A DNA stretch of 64,000 nucleotides from Physella acuta (taxonomy: Eukaryota; Mollusca; Gastropoda; Physidae). Of this stretch, positions 11,475-23,226 are shown one piece after another. A program made the translations under genes and the position numbers. The DNA lies in the NCBI RefSeq assembly GCF_028476545.1, contig NW_026732593.1, positions 62,001-126,000 on the forward strand, in the 5' to 3' direction. Within the stretch, counting starts at the first letter, position 1, and each line of letters opens with the position of its first letter. Below the pieces are notes generated by a model that saw only the letters and a list, made by a program, of their open reading frames with translations, made no database searches and was not told where the DNA came from.

Positions 11475-12780
11475 CTAATCAATGAGTGCAGCTGTATGAT
11501 AATATGATGAGCTTACTGCAACATAATTGGTATTTTTGGGCAAATCTACTAATCTTGGAATGTCTGAGCGGAATAAATATCTGTGCTTTTCTCCATCTTT
11601 ATGGCCTAGGCGACCATCGCTTCCACATCCCCAAGTGTACACTTTACCAGTCAGTTTTGCAGCACAGGAGTGGATGCCCCCTGCAGCTATGGACACCACC
11701 TTCTCACCACTGAAATATTCTTGAGGTATGGCTGACGGGCTGTACAGTACATTATGATGGCCAAGTCCTAGTTTCCCTTTATATCCATCTCCCCAAGACA
11801 GGACTTTCCCCTCTTTAGTTAGAGCTAAAGTGTGGCCATGGTGATCTCCCTTGCTGCAACTGACACCAATAATATCTTCATCAGTTGAACATTTAGTTGG
11901 ATAGAAAACATCATTCAGCAGAGATTTCCCAAGACCTAGAGCACCGTCGCGTCCTTTACCAACAGTAAACAATAAACCATCAGCTGTGACCAGCCCCAAC
12001 ACTTTTCACTGTCACTTCTGACAGCTTATTCACTTTTGTAGGTTGTAGAAAGTCTTTATCACCCATGACCTAGCACTCCACAATGTCCACTTCCCCAAGA
12101 AAACACTTGACCATCCACAGTCCAGGCATAGGTATAGTTATGTCCACAAGGCACACCAGCAATTATAAGTTCAGCTGTAAATGACACGAGGCGTGGCAGC
12201 CCTGACAAGGAACCATCAGATGTACTGGTACCAATAGCATTCCCAGCAGCTTTCTTATGGCCTCAGATGAAAATCTGACCAGATTCTGTCACAGCTGATG
12301 CATGCCAAGATCCACAGGACACCTGAAAAAATCTATTTATAGTTTTGTGCTATAAAAACCTTACTGCCTATTAAAAGTAAATGAATCTGAATTATGAAAT
12401 AATAGGACTACTCCATATGAATTCAAACAGTGATGTATATTCCATTACTACTACATGCTAATGCTATGTAGCCTATACCTTCCAATGCTTACCTGATTAA
12501 CTTTTCCTAACTTTCCGGCCAGGTTTACAGCAGTAAACATTAGCGTGTCCTCTTCTTTACTTTCAAGTCCAAGGCGACCAAATTTTCCACATCCACAAGT
12601 ATATAAATTTCCATTTTTTGTTACAATAGCTGTAAACAGAGCACCACAGCTGATTTGATGAACTAAATGAAGAGGATGTTCAGCAAATGCTTTTGTTAAG
12701 AGCTGTGGTGTATGTGAAGTCTCAGCTTTTCCAGTACCAAGCTGGCCATTTTTACCAAGTCCCCAAGTGTAAACAGACAT
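11475..12780 (-). pseudogene. RCC1-repeat beta-propeller gene, two exons, probably decayed
   Basis: RCC1 repeats form a seven-bladed propeller used in Ran exchange factors, ubiquitin ligases and many adaptors. Exon 1 (12780-12493) starts at Met and gives 96 codons with the signatures YTWGLGKNGQLGTG and YTCGCGKFGRLGL. It ends CAG|GTAAGC. A 170 bp intron ends in TTTTTTCAG, and exon 2 starts at 12322 with VSCGSWHASAV. Exon 2 continues with VFSWGSGHCGVLGHG, VLSWGDGYKGKLGLG and YTWGCGSDGRLGHKDG, and terminates at 11475 after YYHTAALID. Lesions: an in-frame TGA at 12263-12265 where TGG (Trp of the blade motif IFIWG) is expected; a one-base shift near 12058-12066; and a further shift with apparent loss of a few residues near 11995-12000. 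The intron is kept, so this is not a processed copy. A complete protein would be about 430 residues. Alternatives are assembly errors in an intact gene, or a recently dead paralogue. The RCC1 subfamily was not identified. Confidence 0.75.
12323..12492 (-). other. Intron of the RCC1-repeat gene
   Basis: A 170-base GT-AG intron on the minus strand: donor CAG|GTAAGC at 12493/12492 and acceptor TTTTTTCAG|GTG at 12323/12322. Phase 0, joining the end of one propeller blade (KVNQ) to VSCGSWH, the usual RCC1 continuation. The clean boundary supports a once-functional gene. Confidence 0.7.
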
Positions 12781-13814
12781 TGTCTATCATTCTATGTATG
12801 ATTTATGCCATTTTATGCTAGTGGAAGGCTGAATTAATAATAATTAAATATAATAAGTTAGCCTACACATACTTGATCTAGCGATAGTATAGATCTAATT
12901 AATTATTAATTAGATCTAGAGTTGTCGAGTCTAGACTAATATTACTAATAAATAATATGCTCTTGGCCTTCCATGAGGCTTGATAATGACATTGATAATG
13001 ATACAGCTAAAAATTCTAGGTCTTTATGATTTTGGATTATTAATAGTAGATTAGTACATATTCTTATTCTAAATATCTGTAATTAGGCCTAGGTCTTTTA
13101 AATATATAAATGTTGCAGGCCCTAAGAAACTTAAAATATTTCCATTCATGACTAAGCAAACTAAAGAGCCAATGTGGCACACCCGTAGATAAGAGAATCG
13201 AAGTAATGCTGGAACACAGAATAGAGTTAAAAAAACGCAAACAGGAGATATATTTCAGTTGTCTAAAAATAGCTGTCTATTATACGTAACGGTTTTTCCA
13301 TTTTAATTATTTTAAAACATTTTTATAGTGATCATTTTAAGTATAAATTTAGACAATATTTATATTAGACACTATTTTTGTAAGCAAAAATAAGCCTGTC
13401 ATAAAAACAATAAAAACAGTCTTTTTAACTAAACTTTATTAGTTTTGCTTGTTAACCAGTTTTAGGAATATAGTTATAGTTATTTCCCTTAATTGTTTTA
13501 ATATCTTTTTAATAATTAATGGTTTAGCTATTCTGTAATTCGGAACACAAGGAAAGTAAAAACTTTAACAGTCAAACGAAAAACAAAACTTCCCACGATC
13601 GTGATGTACATGGAACAAATATGACATTTTCAGAACGAAACAAAATGCCACAAAATAATGATCTCACCAATACTCGATAGTAGGCTTCAAAAGTCTATGT
13701 AATCATAATAATTTTTTTTTTATCTTTAAAAAAGTATGTCAAGAGATACAATTATAGTTACATTTTTTTAAAAATTAAAGCCGTTAAGGAAGTATCAATT
13801 ACACCCATTTTCAT

Positions 13815-14512
13815 ATTTTTACTTTCTCGTATATACGAAGTATAGAGAAAGTCTTGTAATCGTGCAAAAAAAAAATCGAGATTTTTACAAATCTCGACGT
13901 TTTACACCTCACTGATACGGAAAAACATAATTTTGCAATCTTGTCCGTATGTCTGTGTGTCTGTCTGTGTGTCTGTCTGTCTGTCTGTCCGTGTGTAAAC
14001 ACGATTACTTGAGTACCGTTACAGCTAGGTTGATGAAATTTCATATATAAGTATTTTATCAAAATCGTAGATCCGTATCAACTTTTGAGCGATTTCCGAT
14101 AACCGGAAGTGGTACTTTTCCTACTTTGAATTTTTCAAAAGCCTATATCTTGAGTACTATTTCAGATAGATAAATGAAATTTCACATGTAAGTAAAAGAT
14201 CTAATTCTCTACCTTCTGTTAAATTTTGAGTAATTTCCGTTGACTGGAAGTAGTACTTTGCGCTACTTCCGATTTCTCAAAAAACTAATGTAAATTTTAA
14301 AAGTACTAATAATATTGCGCACTATTATGCGCTTTTTTATTTGGCGTTCACTTGGTGTGCAATTAATTTGTCTACGAGATTTTATTCTATTTTTAAAACT
14401 TTAAGTATTTAAAATGGATTAAAAATCATGTCTATAGCCCGAGTTCCCATCCCCTGTTATTTTATATAAGAATATTCGAGAAAGTTTAGGGGAGATCACT
14501 CCCGGTTTATTT
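13815..14512 (-). mobile_element. Dispersed ~0.7 kb repeat, copy B (inverted relative to copy A)
   Basis: Near full-length minus-strand counterpart of the repeat at 10190-10870, with the same order of landmarks: palindromic ACTTTCTC end, a GTCTGT-rich simple repeat in place of CACACA, two CTTCCGG modules, and the CTTTCTCG/AGGGGA end. Together the two copies form an inverted pair with a ~2.9 kb spacer that contains the RCC1 locus. Confidence 0.7.
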
Positions 14513-16018
14513 GTATTCACGATAAGCCAGCCAGGGAGAGTAAAACAATGAATGAAAGTCACAACAATTGTTTTCCATGATAAAATACACAATAGCGGTC
14601 AGTGTAGTAGTCAATTTATATTTAATAATACAACATCCCCTATCAGCACAACACCCTGACTCTACTAATCCAAATTAAATCGCCGAAGAACGTCTACCGT
14701 TCAATTTATGTAGAATAATATACTTTAACCAATGTCAGCCTCCCGTTATAAGCTAGGTTTCGTTACTGTTTCAATTGTCCGTTTCAGGATAAATTTACGT
14801 TTCCGTTTTGTTTGTTTTTTCGTTTCAAGTTACATGTCGTTTCCAACTAAATTTTAGGTTACACGTCCAGATTAAGTTAAAGTGCCGGTTCCGAATAAAG
14901 TTCCGTTTCAGTTAAATTTTGATTCCGGCTAAATTTTCAGATCCAGTAAAAGTGTTGATTTCGGATTAAGTCCCGTTTTCAATTAAATTTTGATTCCTGT
15001 TAAATGTATATTTGTATAAAAGTATTGGTTGCTATGTATTAAGTAATATATCTAATGACCAACGATTTATTAAAGAAAGCAAGTTTTTATTTTTATTTTT
15101 ATATTTTCAGTGCATTTAAAAGCTTATTATTAGAAATATTTTCAATATTAATTTTTGTTGTATTTTTTACTTTTTAGTAATTTGTTTTAATAAAGCTGAC
15201 ACCAAAAAGGCTACGACTAAAAACTACTTGCGATAAAATACGATTAGTACTCTCTAATCTCTATAAGACAATTATGGGCCCTTTCTTTTTAGTTGGTCGA
15301 CATTCGGGGCCGGGCTAAAAATCACTCAGCCGTGAAAAACACATTTCACTCTTGTAGATCAAGCTAATTAACATTATTTAATTAAAATATCCTTATTTCA
15401 TTTTTTTTTAAAAATTAATGCTAGGTCAACTAAAGTGTGTGTTTTAGGCTGTCTATGATGAGTAAAATAATTTGATAAAAAACTAAATATCTGCTTCTAA
15501 GATATGTCTCAAAGGGAAAGAACAATGATAAAAAAATATTTACAAAGGTATGTAATTACCTTTCCTTTCTTAGTAAACTCAAAGCTACGAACCAACTCAC
15601 CAGTCTTCTTATTGCAAAAACCGACTTAAGGTTTAGGTGATTATATCCAAAACAAATATCAAAATCGAATTATCTTTAAAGCTCCTCGAAATTTCATTAT
15701 GAGGCTGGAATACGATTGGAAAATTATCAGCATAAACTAAAACAGAACTAGCTTAACAGGTAATAAAACTATTCTGCTTCTGTTATAATTGGGATTAGCA
15801 TAGGATACGGAACTGGGGTAAAATATAGTTTTAATTTTAATTAAATGGTATGTGAATGCTGTTATAGTGTGTATAGGTTAGATAGATCATAATAGCTGCA
15901 ATAGGAATAGTCCTTAGTGTGTTTGACTGTACGTCCCCCCACTAGGTACAAACTAAATAGCTTGCAGTTGTCCCAGTCGTAAATAGTTCGAGTTAATTAA
16001 TGCATGCACATATTAGGC
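14513..16018. other. No gene recognised
   Basis: AT-rich sequence apart from the degenerate repeat at 14755-15008. No exon or transposon end found. Confidence 0.5.
14755..15008 (+). repeat. Degenerate ~25 bp repeat
   Basis: Loose repetition of GTTCCGNNTAAATTTT-like units (GTTCCGAATAAAGTTCC, GATTCCGGCTAAATTTT). Confidence 0.5.
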
Positions 16019-19000
16019 ACCCCGCCCCTTGCGGGACTGCTGGGGTCAGGCAGGGTTTGGGTTACCTTAGGGTGAAGCTGGGGTCAGGCAGGGGTTGGGT
16101 TACCTTAGGGTGAAGCTGGGGTCAGGCAGGGGTTGGGTTACCTTAGGGTGAAGCTGGGGTCAGCCAGGGTTTGGGTTACCTTAGGGTGAAGCTGGGGTCA
16201 GGCAGGGGTTACCTTAGGGTGAAGCTGGGGTCAGGAAGGGGTTGGGTTACCTTAGGGTGAAGCTGGGGTCAGGCAGGGGTTGGGTTACCTTAGGGTGAAG
16301 CTGGGGTCAGGCAGGGGTTGGGTTACCTTAGGGTGAAGCTGGGGTCAGGCAGGGGTTACCTTAGGGTGAAGCTGGGGTCAGGCAGGGGTTGGGTTACCTT
16401 AGGGTGAAGCTGGGGTCAGGCAGGGGTTGGGTTACCTTAGGGTGAAGCTGGGGTCAGGCAGGGGTTGGGTTACCTTAGGGTGAAGCTGGGGTCAGGCAGG
16501 GGTTGGGTTACCTTAGGGTGAAGCTGGGGTCAGGCAGGGGTTACCTTAGGGTGAAGCTGGGGTCAGGCAGGGGTTGGGTTACCTTAGGGTGAAGCTGGGG
16601 TCAGGCAGGGGTTGGGTTACCTTAGGGTGAAGCTGGGGTCAGCCAGGGTTTGGGTTACCTTAGGGTGAAGCTGGGGTCAGGCAGGGGTTGGGTTACCTTA
16701 GGGTGAAGCTGGGGTCAGGTAGGGGTTTGGTTACCTTAGGGTGAAGCTGTGTTCAGGCAGGGGTTGGGTTACCTTAGGGTGAAGCTGGGGTCAGGCAGGG
16801 GTTGGGTTACCTTAGGGTGAATCTGTGGTCAGGCAGGGGTTGGGTTACCTTAGGGTGAAGCTGGGGTCAGCCAGGATTTGGGTTACCTTAGGGTGAAGCT
16901 GGGGCCGGGCAGGGGTTGGGTTACCTTAGGGTGAATCTGTGGTCAGGCAGGGGTTGGGTTACCTTAGGGTGAAGCTGGGGCCGGGCAGGGGTTTGGTTTC
17001 CTTAGGGTGAAGCTGGGGTCAGGCAGGGGTTGGGTTACCTTAGGGGGAAGCTGGGGTCAGGTAGGGGTTTGGTTACCTTAGGGTGAAGCTGGGGTCAGGC
17101 AGGGGTTGGGTTACCTTAGGGTGAAGCTGGGGCCGGGCAGGGGTTTGGTTACCTTAGGGTGAAGCTGGGGTCAGGCAGGGGTTGGGTTACCTTAGGGTGA
17201 AGCTGGGGTCAGCCAGGGTTTGGGTTACCTTAGGGTGAAGCTGGGGTCAGGCAGGGGTTACCTTAGGGTGAAGCTGGGGTCAGGAAGGGGTTGGGTTACC
17301 TTAGGGTGAAGCTGGGGTCAGGCAGGGGTTGGGTTACCTTAGGGTGAAGCTGGGGTCAGGCAGGGGTTGGGTTACCTTAGGGTGAAGCTGGGGTCAGGCA
17401 GGGGTTACCTTAGGGTGAAGCTGGGGTCAGGCAGGGGTTGGGTTACCTTAGGGTGAAGCTGGGGTCAGGCAGGGGTTGGGTTACCTTAGGGTGAAGCTGG
17501 AGTCAGGCAGGGGTTGGGTTACCTTAGGGTGAAGCTGGGGTCAGGCAGGGGTTGGGTTACCTTAGGGTGAAGCTGGGGTCAGGCAGGGGTTACCTTAGGG
17601 TGAAGCTGGGGTCAGGCAGGGGTTGGGTTACCTTAGGGTGAAGCTGGGGTCAGGCAGGGGTTGGGTTACCTTAGGGTGAAGCTGGGGTCAGCCAGGGTTT
17701 GGGTTACCTTAGGGTGAAGCTGGGGTCAGGCAGGGGTTGGGTTACCTTAGGGTGAAGCTGGGGTCAGGTAGGGGTTTGGTTACCTTAGGGTGAAGCTGTG
17801 TTCAGGCAGGGGTTGGGTTACCTTAGGGTGAAGCTGGGGTCAGGCAGGGGTTGGGTTACCTTAGGGTGAATCTGTGGTCAGGCAGGGGTTGGGTTACCTT
17901 AGGGTGAAGCTGGGGTCAGCCAGGATTTGGGTTACCTTAGGGTGAAGCTGGGGCCGGGCAGGGGTTGGGTTACCTTAGGGTGAATCTGTGGTCAGGCAGG
18001 GGTTGGGTTACCTTAGGGTGAAGCTGGGGCCGGGCAGGGGTTTGGTTTCCTTAGGGTGAAGCTGGGGTCAGGCAGGGGTTGGGTTACCTTAGGGGGAAGC
18101 TGGGGTCAGGTAGGGGTTTGGTTACCTTAGGGTGAAGCTGGGGTCAGGCAGGGGTTGGGTTACCTTAGGGTGAAGCTGGGGCCGGGCAGGGGTTTGGTTA
18201 CCTTAGGGTGAAGCTGGGGTCAGGCAGGGGTTGGGTTACCTTAGGGTGAAGCTGGGGTCAGCCAGGGTTTGGGTTACCTTAGGGTGAAGCTGGGGTCAGG
18301 CAGGGGTTGGGTTACCTTAGGGTGAAGCTGGGGTCAGCCAGGGTTTGGGTTACCTTAGGGTGAAGCTGGGGTCAGGCAGGGGTTACCTTAGGGTGAAGCT
18401 GGGGTCAGGAAGGGGTTGGGTTACCTTAGGGTGAAGCTGGGGTCAGGCAGGGGTTGGGTTACCTTAGGGTGAAGCTGGGGTCAGCCAGGGTTTGGGTTAC
18501 CTTAGGGTGAAGCTGGGGTCAGGCAGGGGTTACCTTAGGGTGAAGCTGGGGTCAGGAAGGGGTTGGGTTACCTTAGGGTGAAGCTGGGGTCAGGCAGGGG
18601 TTGGATTACCTTAGGGTGAAGCTGGGGTCAGGCAGGGGTTGGGTTACCTTAGGGTGAAGCTGGGGTCAGGCAGGGGTTGGGTTACCTTAGGGTGAAGCTG
18701 GGGTCAGGCAGGGGTTGGGTTACCTTAGGGTGAAGCTGGGGTCAGGCAGGGGTTACCTTAGGGTGAAGCTGGGGTCAGGCAGGGGTTGGGTTACCTTAGG
18801 GTGAAGCTGGGGTCAGGCAGGGGTTGGGTTACCTTAGGGTGAAGCTGGGGTCAGGCAGGGGTTGGGTTACCTTAGGGTGAAGCTGGGGTCAGGCAGGGGT
18901 TGGGTTACCTTAGGGTGAAGCTGGGGTCAGGCAGGGGTTACCTTAGGGTGAAGCTGGGGTCAGGCAGGGGTTGGGTTACCTTAGGGTGAAGCTGGGGTCA

Positions 19001-20735
19001 GGCAGGGGTTGGGTTACCTTAGGGTGAAGCTGGGGTCAGCCAGGGTTTGGGTTACCTTAGGGTGAAGCTGGGGTCAGGCAGGGGTTGGGTTACCTTAGGG
19101 TGAAGCTGGGGTCAGGTAGGGGTTTGGTTACCTTAGGGTGAAGCTGTGTTCAGGCAGGGGTTGGGTTACCTTAGGGTGAAGCTGGGGTCAGGCAGGGGTT
19201 GGGTTACCTTATGGTGAATCTGTGGTCAGGCAGGGGTTGGGTTACCTTAGGGTGAAGCTGGGGTCAGCCAAGGTTTGGGTTACCTTAGGGTGAAGCTGGA
19301 GCCGGGCAGGGGTTGGGTTACCTTAGGGTGAATCTGTGGTCAGGCAGGGGTTGGGTTACCTTAGGGTGAAGCTGGGGCCGGGCAGGGGTTTGGTTACCTT
19401 AGGGTGAAGCTGGGGTCAGGCAGGGGTTGGGTTACCTTAGGGGGAAGCTGGGGTCAGGTAGGGGTTTGGTTACCTTAGGGTGAAGCTGGGGTCAGGCAGG
19501 GGTTGGGTTACCTTAGGGTGAAGCTGGGGCCGGGCAGGGGTTTGGTTACCTTAGGGTGAAGCTGGGGTCAGGCAGGGGTTGGGTTACCTTAGGGGGAAGC
19601 TAGGGTCAGCCAGGGTTTGGGTTACCTTAGGGTGAAGCTGGGGTCAGGCAGGGGTTGGGTTACCTTAGGGTGAAGCTGGGGTCAGGCAGGGGTTACCTTA
19701 GGGTGAAGCTGGGGTCAGGCAGGGGTTGGGTTACCTTAGGGTGAAGCTGGGGTCAGGCAAGGGTTGGGCTACCTTAGGGTGATGCTGGGGTCAGGCAGGG
19801 GTTGGGTTACCTTAGTGTGAAGCTGGGGTCAGGCAGGGGTTGGGTTACCTTAGGGTGAAGCTGGGGTCAGGCAGGGGTTGGGTTACCTTAGGGTGAAGCT
19901 GGGGTCAGGCAGGGGTTGGATTACCTTAGGGTGAAGCTGGGGTCAGGCAGGGGTTGGGTTACCTTAGGGGAAGCTGGGGTCAGGCAGGGTTGGGTTACCT
20001 TAGGGGAAGCTGGGGTCAGGCAGGGGTTGGGTTACCTTAGGGTGAAGCTGGGGTCAGGCAGGGGTTAGGTTACCTTAGGGTGAAGCTGGGGTCAGCCAGA
20101 GGTTTGGTTACCTTAGGGTGAAGCTGGGGTCAGGCAGGGGTTGGATTACCTTAGGGTGAGGTGGGGTCAGGCAGGGGTTGGATTACCTTAGGGTGAGGTG
20201 GGGTCAGGCAGGGGTTGGATTACCTTAGGGTGAGGCTGGGGTCAGGCAGGGGTTGGATTACCTTAGGGTGAAGCTGGGGTCAGGCAGGGGTTACCTTAGG
20301 GTGAAGCTGGGGTCAGGCAGGGGTTACCTTAGGGTGAAGCTGGGGTCAGGCAGGGGTTGGGTTACCTTAGGGTGAAGTTGGGGCCGGGCAGGGATTGGGT
20401 TACCTTAGGGTGAAGCTGGGGTCAGGCAGGGGTTGGGTTACCTTAGGGTGAAGCTGGGGTCAGCCAGGGTTTGGGTTACCTTAGGGTGAAGCTGATGCCG
20501 GGCAGGGGTTGGGTTACCTTAGGGGGAAGCTGGGGTCAGGCAGGGGTTGGGTTACCTTAGGGTGAAGCTGGGGTCAGGCAGGGGTGGATTACCTTAGGGT
20601 GAAGCTGGGGTCAGCCAGGGGTGGGTTACCTTAGGGTGAAGCTGGGGTCAGGCAGGGGTTGGGTTACCTTAGGGTGAAGCTGGGGTCAGGCAGGGGTTTG
20701 GTTACCTTAGGGTGAAGCTGGGGCCGGGAGAATGA
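16019..20735 (+). repeat. 4.7 kb G-rich minisatellite (38/33 bp unit, about 125 copies)
   Basis: Tandem copies of a unit built from GGTTGGGTTACC, TTAGGGTGAAGC and TGGGGTCAGGCAGG (38 bp), mixed with a 33 bp version lacking five bases before TTACC. Variants (GGCCGGG, GCCAGG, GAAGG, TGTGTTCAGG, GAATCTGTGG) are arranged in larger blocks repeated at about 1049 bp (16232 to 17281; 16741 to 17790). A further, expanded copy carries its marker at 19138. Each 38 bp unit has G3-4 runs separated by loops of 7, 7 and 2 bases, a textbook quadruplex pattern on the + strand. No coding capacity. The array starts after GCGGGACTG and ends at GGGAGAATGAATT. Confidence 0.97.
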
Positions 20736-21044
20736 ATTAAGACATCTGAACGTTAGTTTTGGGAGGATGTAGACGTGTTTTGTTTTCGTAAAGTGTGGCA
20801 AGGCTGGCCCCAACCCTGACCCCTAAGGCTGGCCCCTAAAGCTGGCCGCTATTGATGAACAAGTTTCTCCTCTTCTTTAGACCATACTAAGACCATCATA
20901 TAGTGTTTAGTTTCACCATCCATTAAATTAAAGTTGCTGAGTTGGGATTGTGCTGGTGTCTTCTTTAACAATCAAGCAATCTACTGTTGATGTGTCTAAT
21001 TCACCACAAAACTGTTTATTCTCTCACTGCAGTCATCAACGACA

Positions 21045-21353
21045 TCAAACCATAGCACCAACTATATTTATGACTTCATAACACTTTCCACATTTTTTAA
21101 CAACCCCTATTGACAATGTAAACAGAAATGAAAAAAAAAACTCACTCAACATAAATTGATCTGTTGCTATAACCAATCTGTCCCTCCTCGTTCTGTGATG
21201 TAGTTTCCCACTCAGACAAACCACAGGGTCGTGTTTAATTAACTCTGCCACACAACAATACACAATATTCCTACACCTGAAGGAGTGGGTTCGTCCGCCG
21301 ATACCAACATCTAGGTAGTAGGGTAGAGTGTCCAGAGCAGGGAGGTAAAGCAC
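21045..21353 (-). CDS. Unrecognised frame, possible internal exon
   Basis: About 70 residues of mixed, non-repetitive composition (YLPALDTLPYYLDVGIGG through RRDRLVIATDQFML) end near TTGA|GTGAGT, a good donor, at about 21147. After that the frame becomes low-complexity. GATTAG just upstream on the minus strand could be an acceptor. I do not recognise a family. It follows the large minisatellite. A genuine exon, a transposon fragment or chance are all possible. Confidence 0.2.
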   Translation of the reverse strand: MLYLPALDTLPYYLDVGIGGRTHSFRCRNIVYCCVAELIKHDPVVCLSGKLHHRTRRDRLVIATDQFMLSEFFFSFLFTLSIGVVKKCGKCYEVINIVGAMV

Positions 21354-21519
21354 GGCACACTAATCAACATTTCCTAGTTTTTCAATTGTTGGCTGGTCCT
21401 CTACTTTAGGTCACGCTGCGTTTTCACGATTTCAGTTTGTGATAAGTTAATTGGGTTGAACCTTAACGTGTCCCCACATGTAGCTGTTCATTATCACAAA
21501 TACAATGGAGTTTAATGAG

Positions 21520-21632
21520 ACGGGGTGGCCTAGCGGTAGAGAGCTGGACTACTAAAACGTGAATCACGAGTTCGAATCCGGATTCAAGTTGAGTCCACCC
21601 AGCTCTGATGGGTAACCTAACTCACGTCAGGT
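21520..21632 (+). mobile_element. SINE family 1, 5' half
   Basis: CGGGGTGGCCTAGCGGTAGA (box A), GAGTTCGAATCCGG (box B), GAGTCCACCCAGCTCTGATG and CTAACTCACGTCAGG. Stops before the GGCGGCTGGGC module. Confidence 0.75.
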
Positions 21633-21925
21633 TTGATAGGGAACTTTACATTTGAGTTTTATTTTTGCTATTTTGAGCTTTGTGTTGTCAAACGCATGGG
21701 CTTTGTCGAGTTGCTCGATTATGTTAGAATAACGATAATTAAAGTTTTTTTTTTTTTAAATTTAAGTGGAAATTTATTTTGTATTCTCTTGTTTGTGTGC
21801 CTCAGACATGTAATTTACAGCGACAGTTTACCTTGCCATGTTCGCTTTAGTATTACAGTTTTCATCATCGGCTATTGAGGGCTGATACAGATTTAGAATA
21901 GTAATTCTTTTTTTTCTGACATATA

Positions 21926-21990
21926 CCTAAGATGGTTTACTTATACTTGATACAAAACGTTTAATTTCAATTTTATTTTAAACCTGAAAA
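21926..21990 (+). repeat. Short repeat shared with 10123-10185
   Basis: TAAGATGGTTTACTTA, followed by GTTTAATTTC-type sequence and TTTTAAACCT, is shared between 21930-21985 and 10125-10180, immediately before copy A of the 0.7 kb repeat. It is either a separate short repeat or an extension of that element missing from copy B. Confidence 0.4.
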
Positions 21991-23100
21991 TGCAAATGTG
22001 TAATTAAATAGCGTCTATAATGTTCTGTTAAGACTTAAGGGTACTAAAAATAACTGAATAATAGAGGCAAATCTTTTTTTTTTTTTGGAGGAGTGAGTTA
22101 ATAAGGTCTTGATATACAACAAGAGCTGGAACAATATTTATCAAACGTCAATAATTGCACAATTTAGAAATAACCTTACTTTAAAAATACATTATCTATT
22201 ACAGCTATGGGTTTTGAAAAAAAAATTAGAGTCATTTTATATATTCCAATATTCATAAAGTTTAAATTTTAAACAAATTATCATAGAGAAATGTTAATTA
22301 AATATGAAATATAAAATTCAAAATTATCATTTATCTTAATCTCATTACTACTGAATGTTATTATTCATGTTATCTACTTTCGTGAAAAAAATTGTAAGTT
22401 GTTTCCCATAATATCGAGTTGTAAAGCATTCCAATGAAGATATCGCGCCACGAATCATATAATACTTTATGAACAATATCTCTGTAACCGCATCCAATCC
22501 GCAAATAAAAAGAATTCCGTTTTGTAAAAAAAAAAATTACTTGGTGTAAAAATATTTTTAGAGAGAATGACCTCTCACCCCTGTATTTCGTTTTTAAAGG
22601 CTTTTATTTAGCTCGCGCAGTATGTGTGTAGATCCCCAAATCTTGGAATCTTAATTCAACCCCGGTCGTCCGATTGAGCTGAAATCTGACAAAGCCAGAA
22701 TATCGAGTTTTCAATTTAATTAGACGGATAATTAGTCATTTTAAAATTACTACTGTCAATAATAAAAGGGGAGATAACACGATTAAAAAAAATACCATCG
22801 ATCGCTTGATCAGAGGGCCGTCAATTAGGGCTTGGGTAGAAACGCAATTTTAGTGCTTACAAATCTACTGGTCGTGTCCACTTCATTACAAATGAATGAC
22901 TAAAAAAAATGTAAAATAAGGCTTACATACAAATTATTTTTTAGGGAAAAAAGCTTTAATCATATTCACAAATCACAAAAAAAGTAAAAAAAAAAAATGA
23001 AAATAAATCACAAATGTAAAATGCATTAAATATTTAAAAAAATGAATTTGGTGTAACCTTACTAACCATATATGCTAGTATAGCTAAAAATAAAGGCCGA
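21990..23100. other. AT-rich, no gene recognised
   Basis: Poly-A/T tracts throughout. About 22620-22740 is less AT-rich (CCCCGGTCGTCCGATTGAGC) but has no identifiable feature. Confidence 0.5.
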
Positions 23101-23118
23101 TGCTAGCCGGAATAAGAT

Positions 23119-23226
23119 ACGCATGCGCAATGGATGTTTTCGATGGTACTGCGCATGCGTGTGTTTACAACTGCAGAACCCTAACACCAACCCTAATCCT
23201 AACCCTATCCCTAACCCTATCCCTAA
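23119..23226. repeat. GCGCATGCG inverted repeat next to telomere-like sequence
   Basis: ACGCATGCGCA (23119-23129) is mirrored by TGCGCATGCGT (23150-23160) around a 20-base loop. It is followed by degenerate AACCCTAA/CCTATCCCTAACCC units (23179-23226). The arms match the palindromic GCGCATGCGC core bound by NRF1-type factors in animals, but no gene start is visible nearby. Confidence 0.6.

Noticed and set aside
21520-21600. tRNA genes at several GTGGCCTAGCGGTAGAG sites
   Set aside because: They lack a paired acceptor stem and continue into shared non-tRNA sequence, so they are SINE heads.
23179-23226. Interstitial telomere
   Set aside because: Only a few degenerate CCTAACCC-type units; not a perfect (TTAGGG)n tract.
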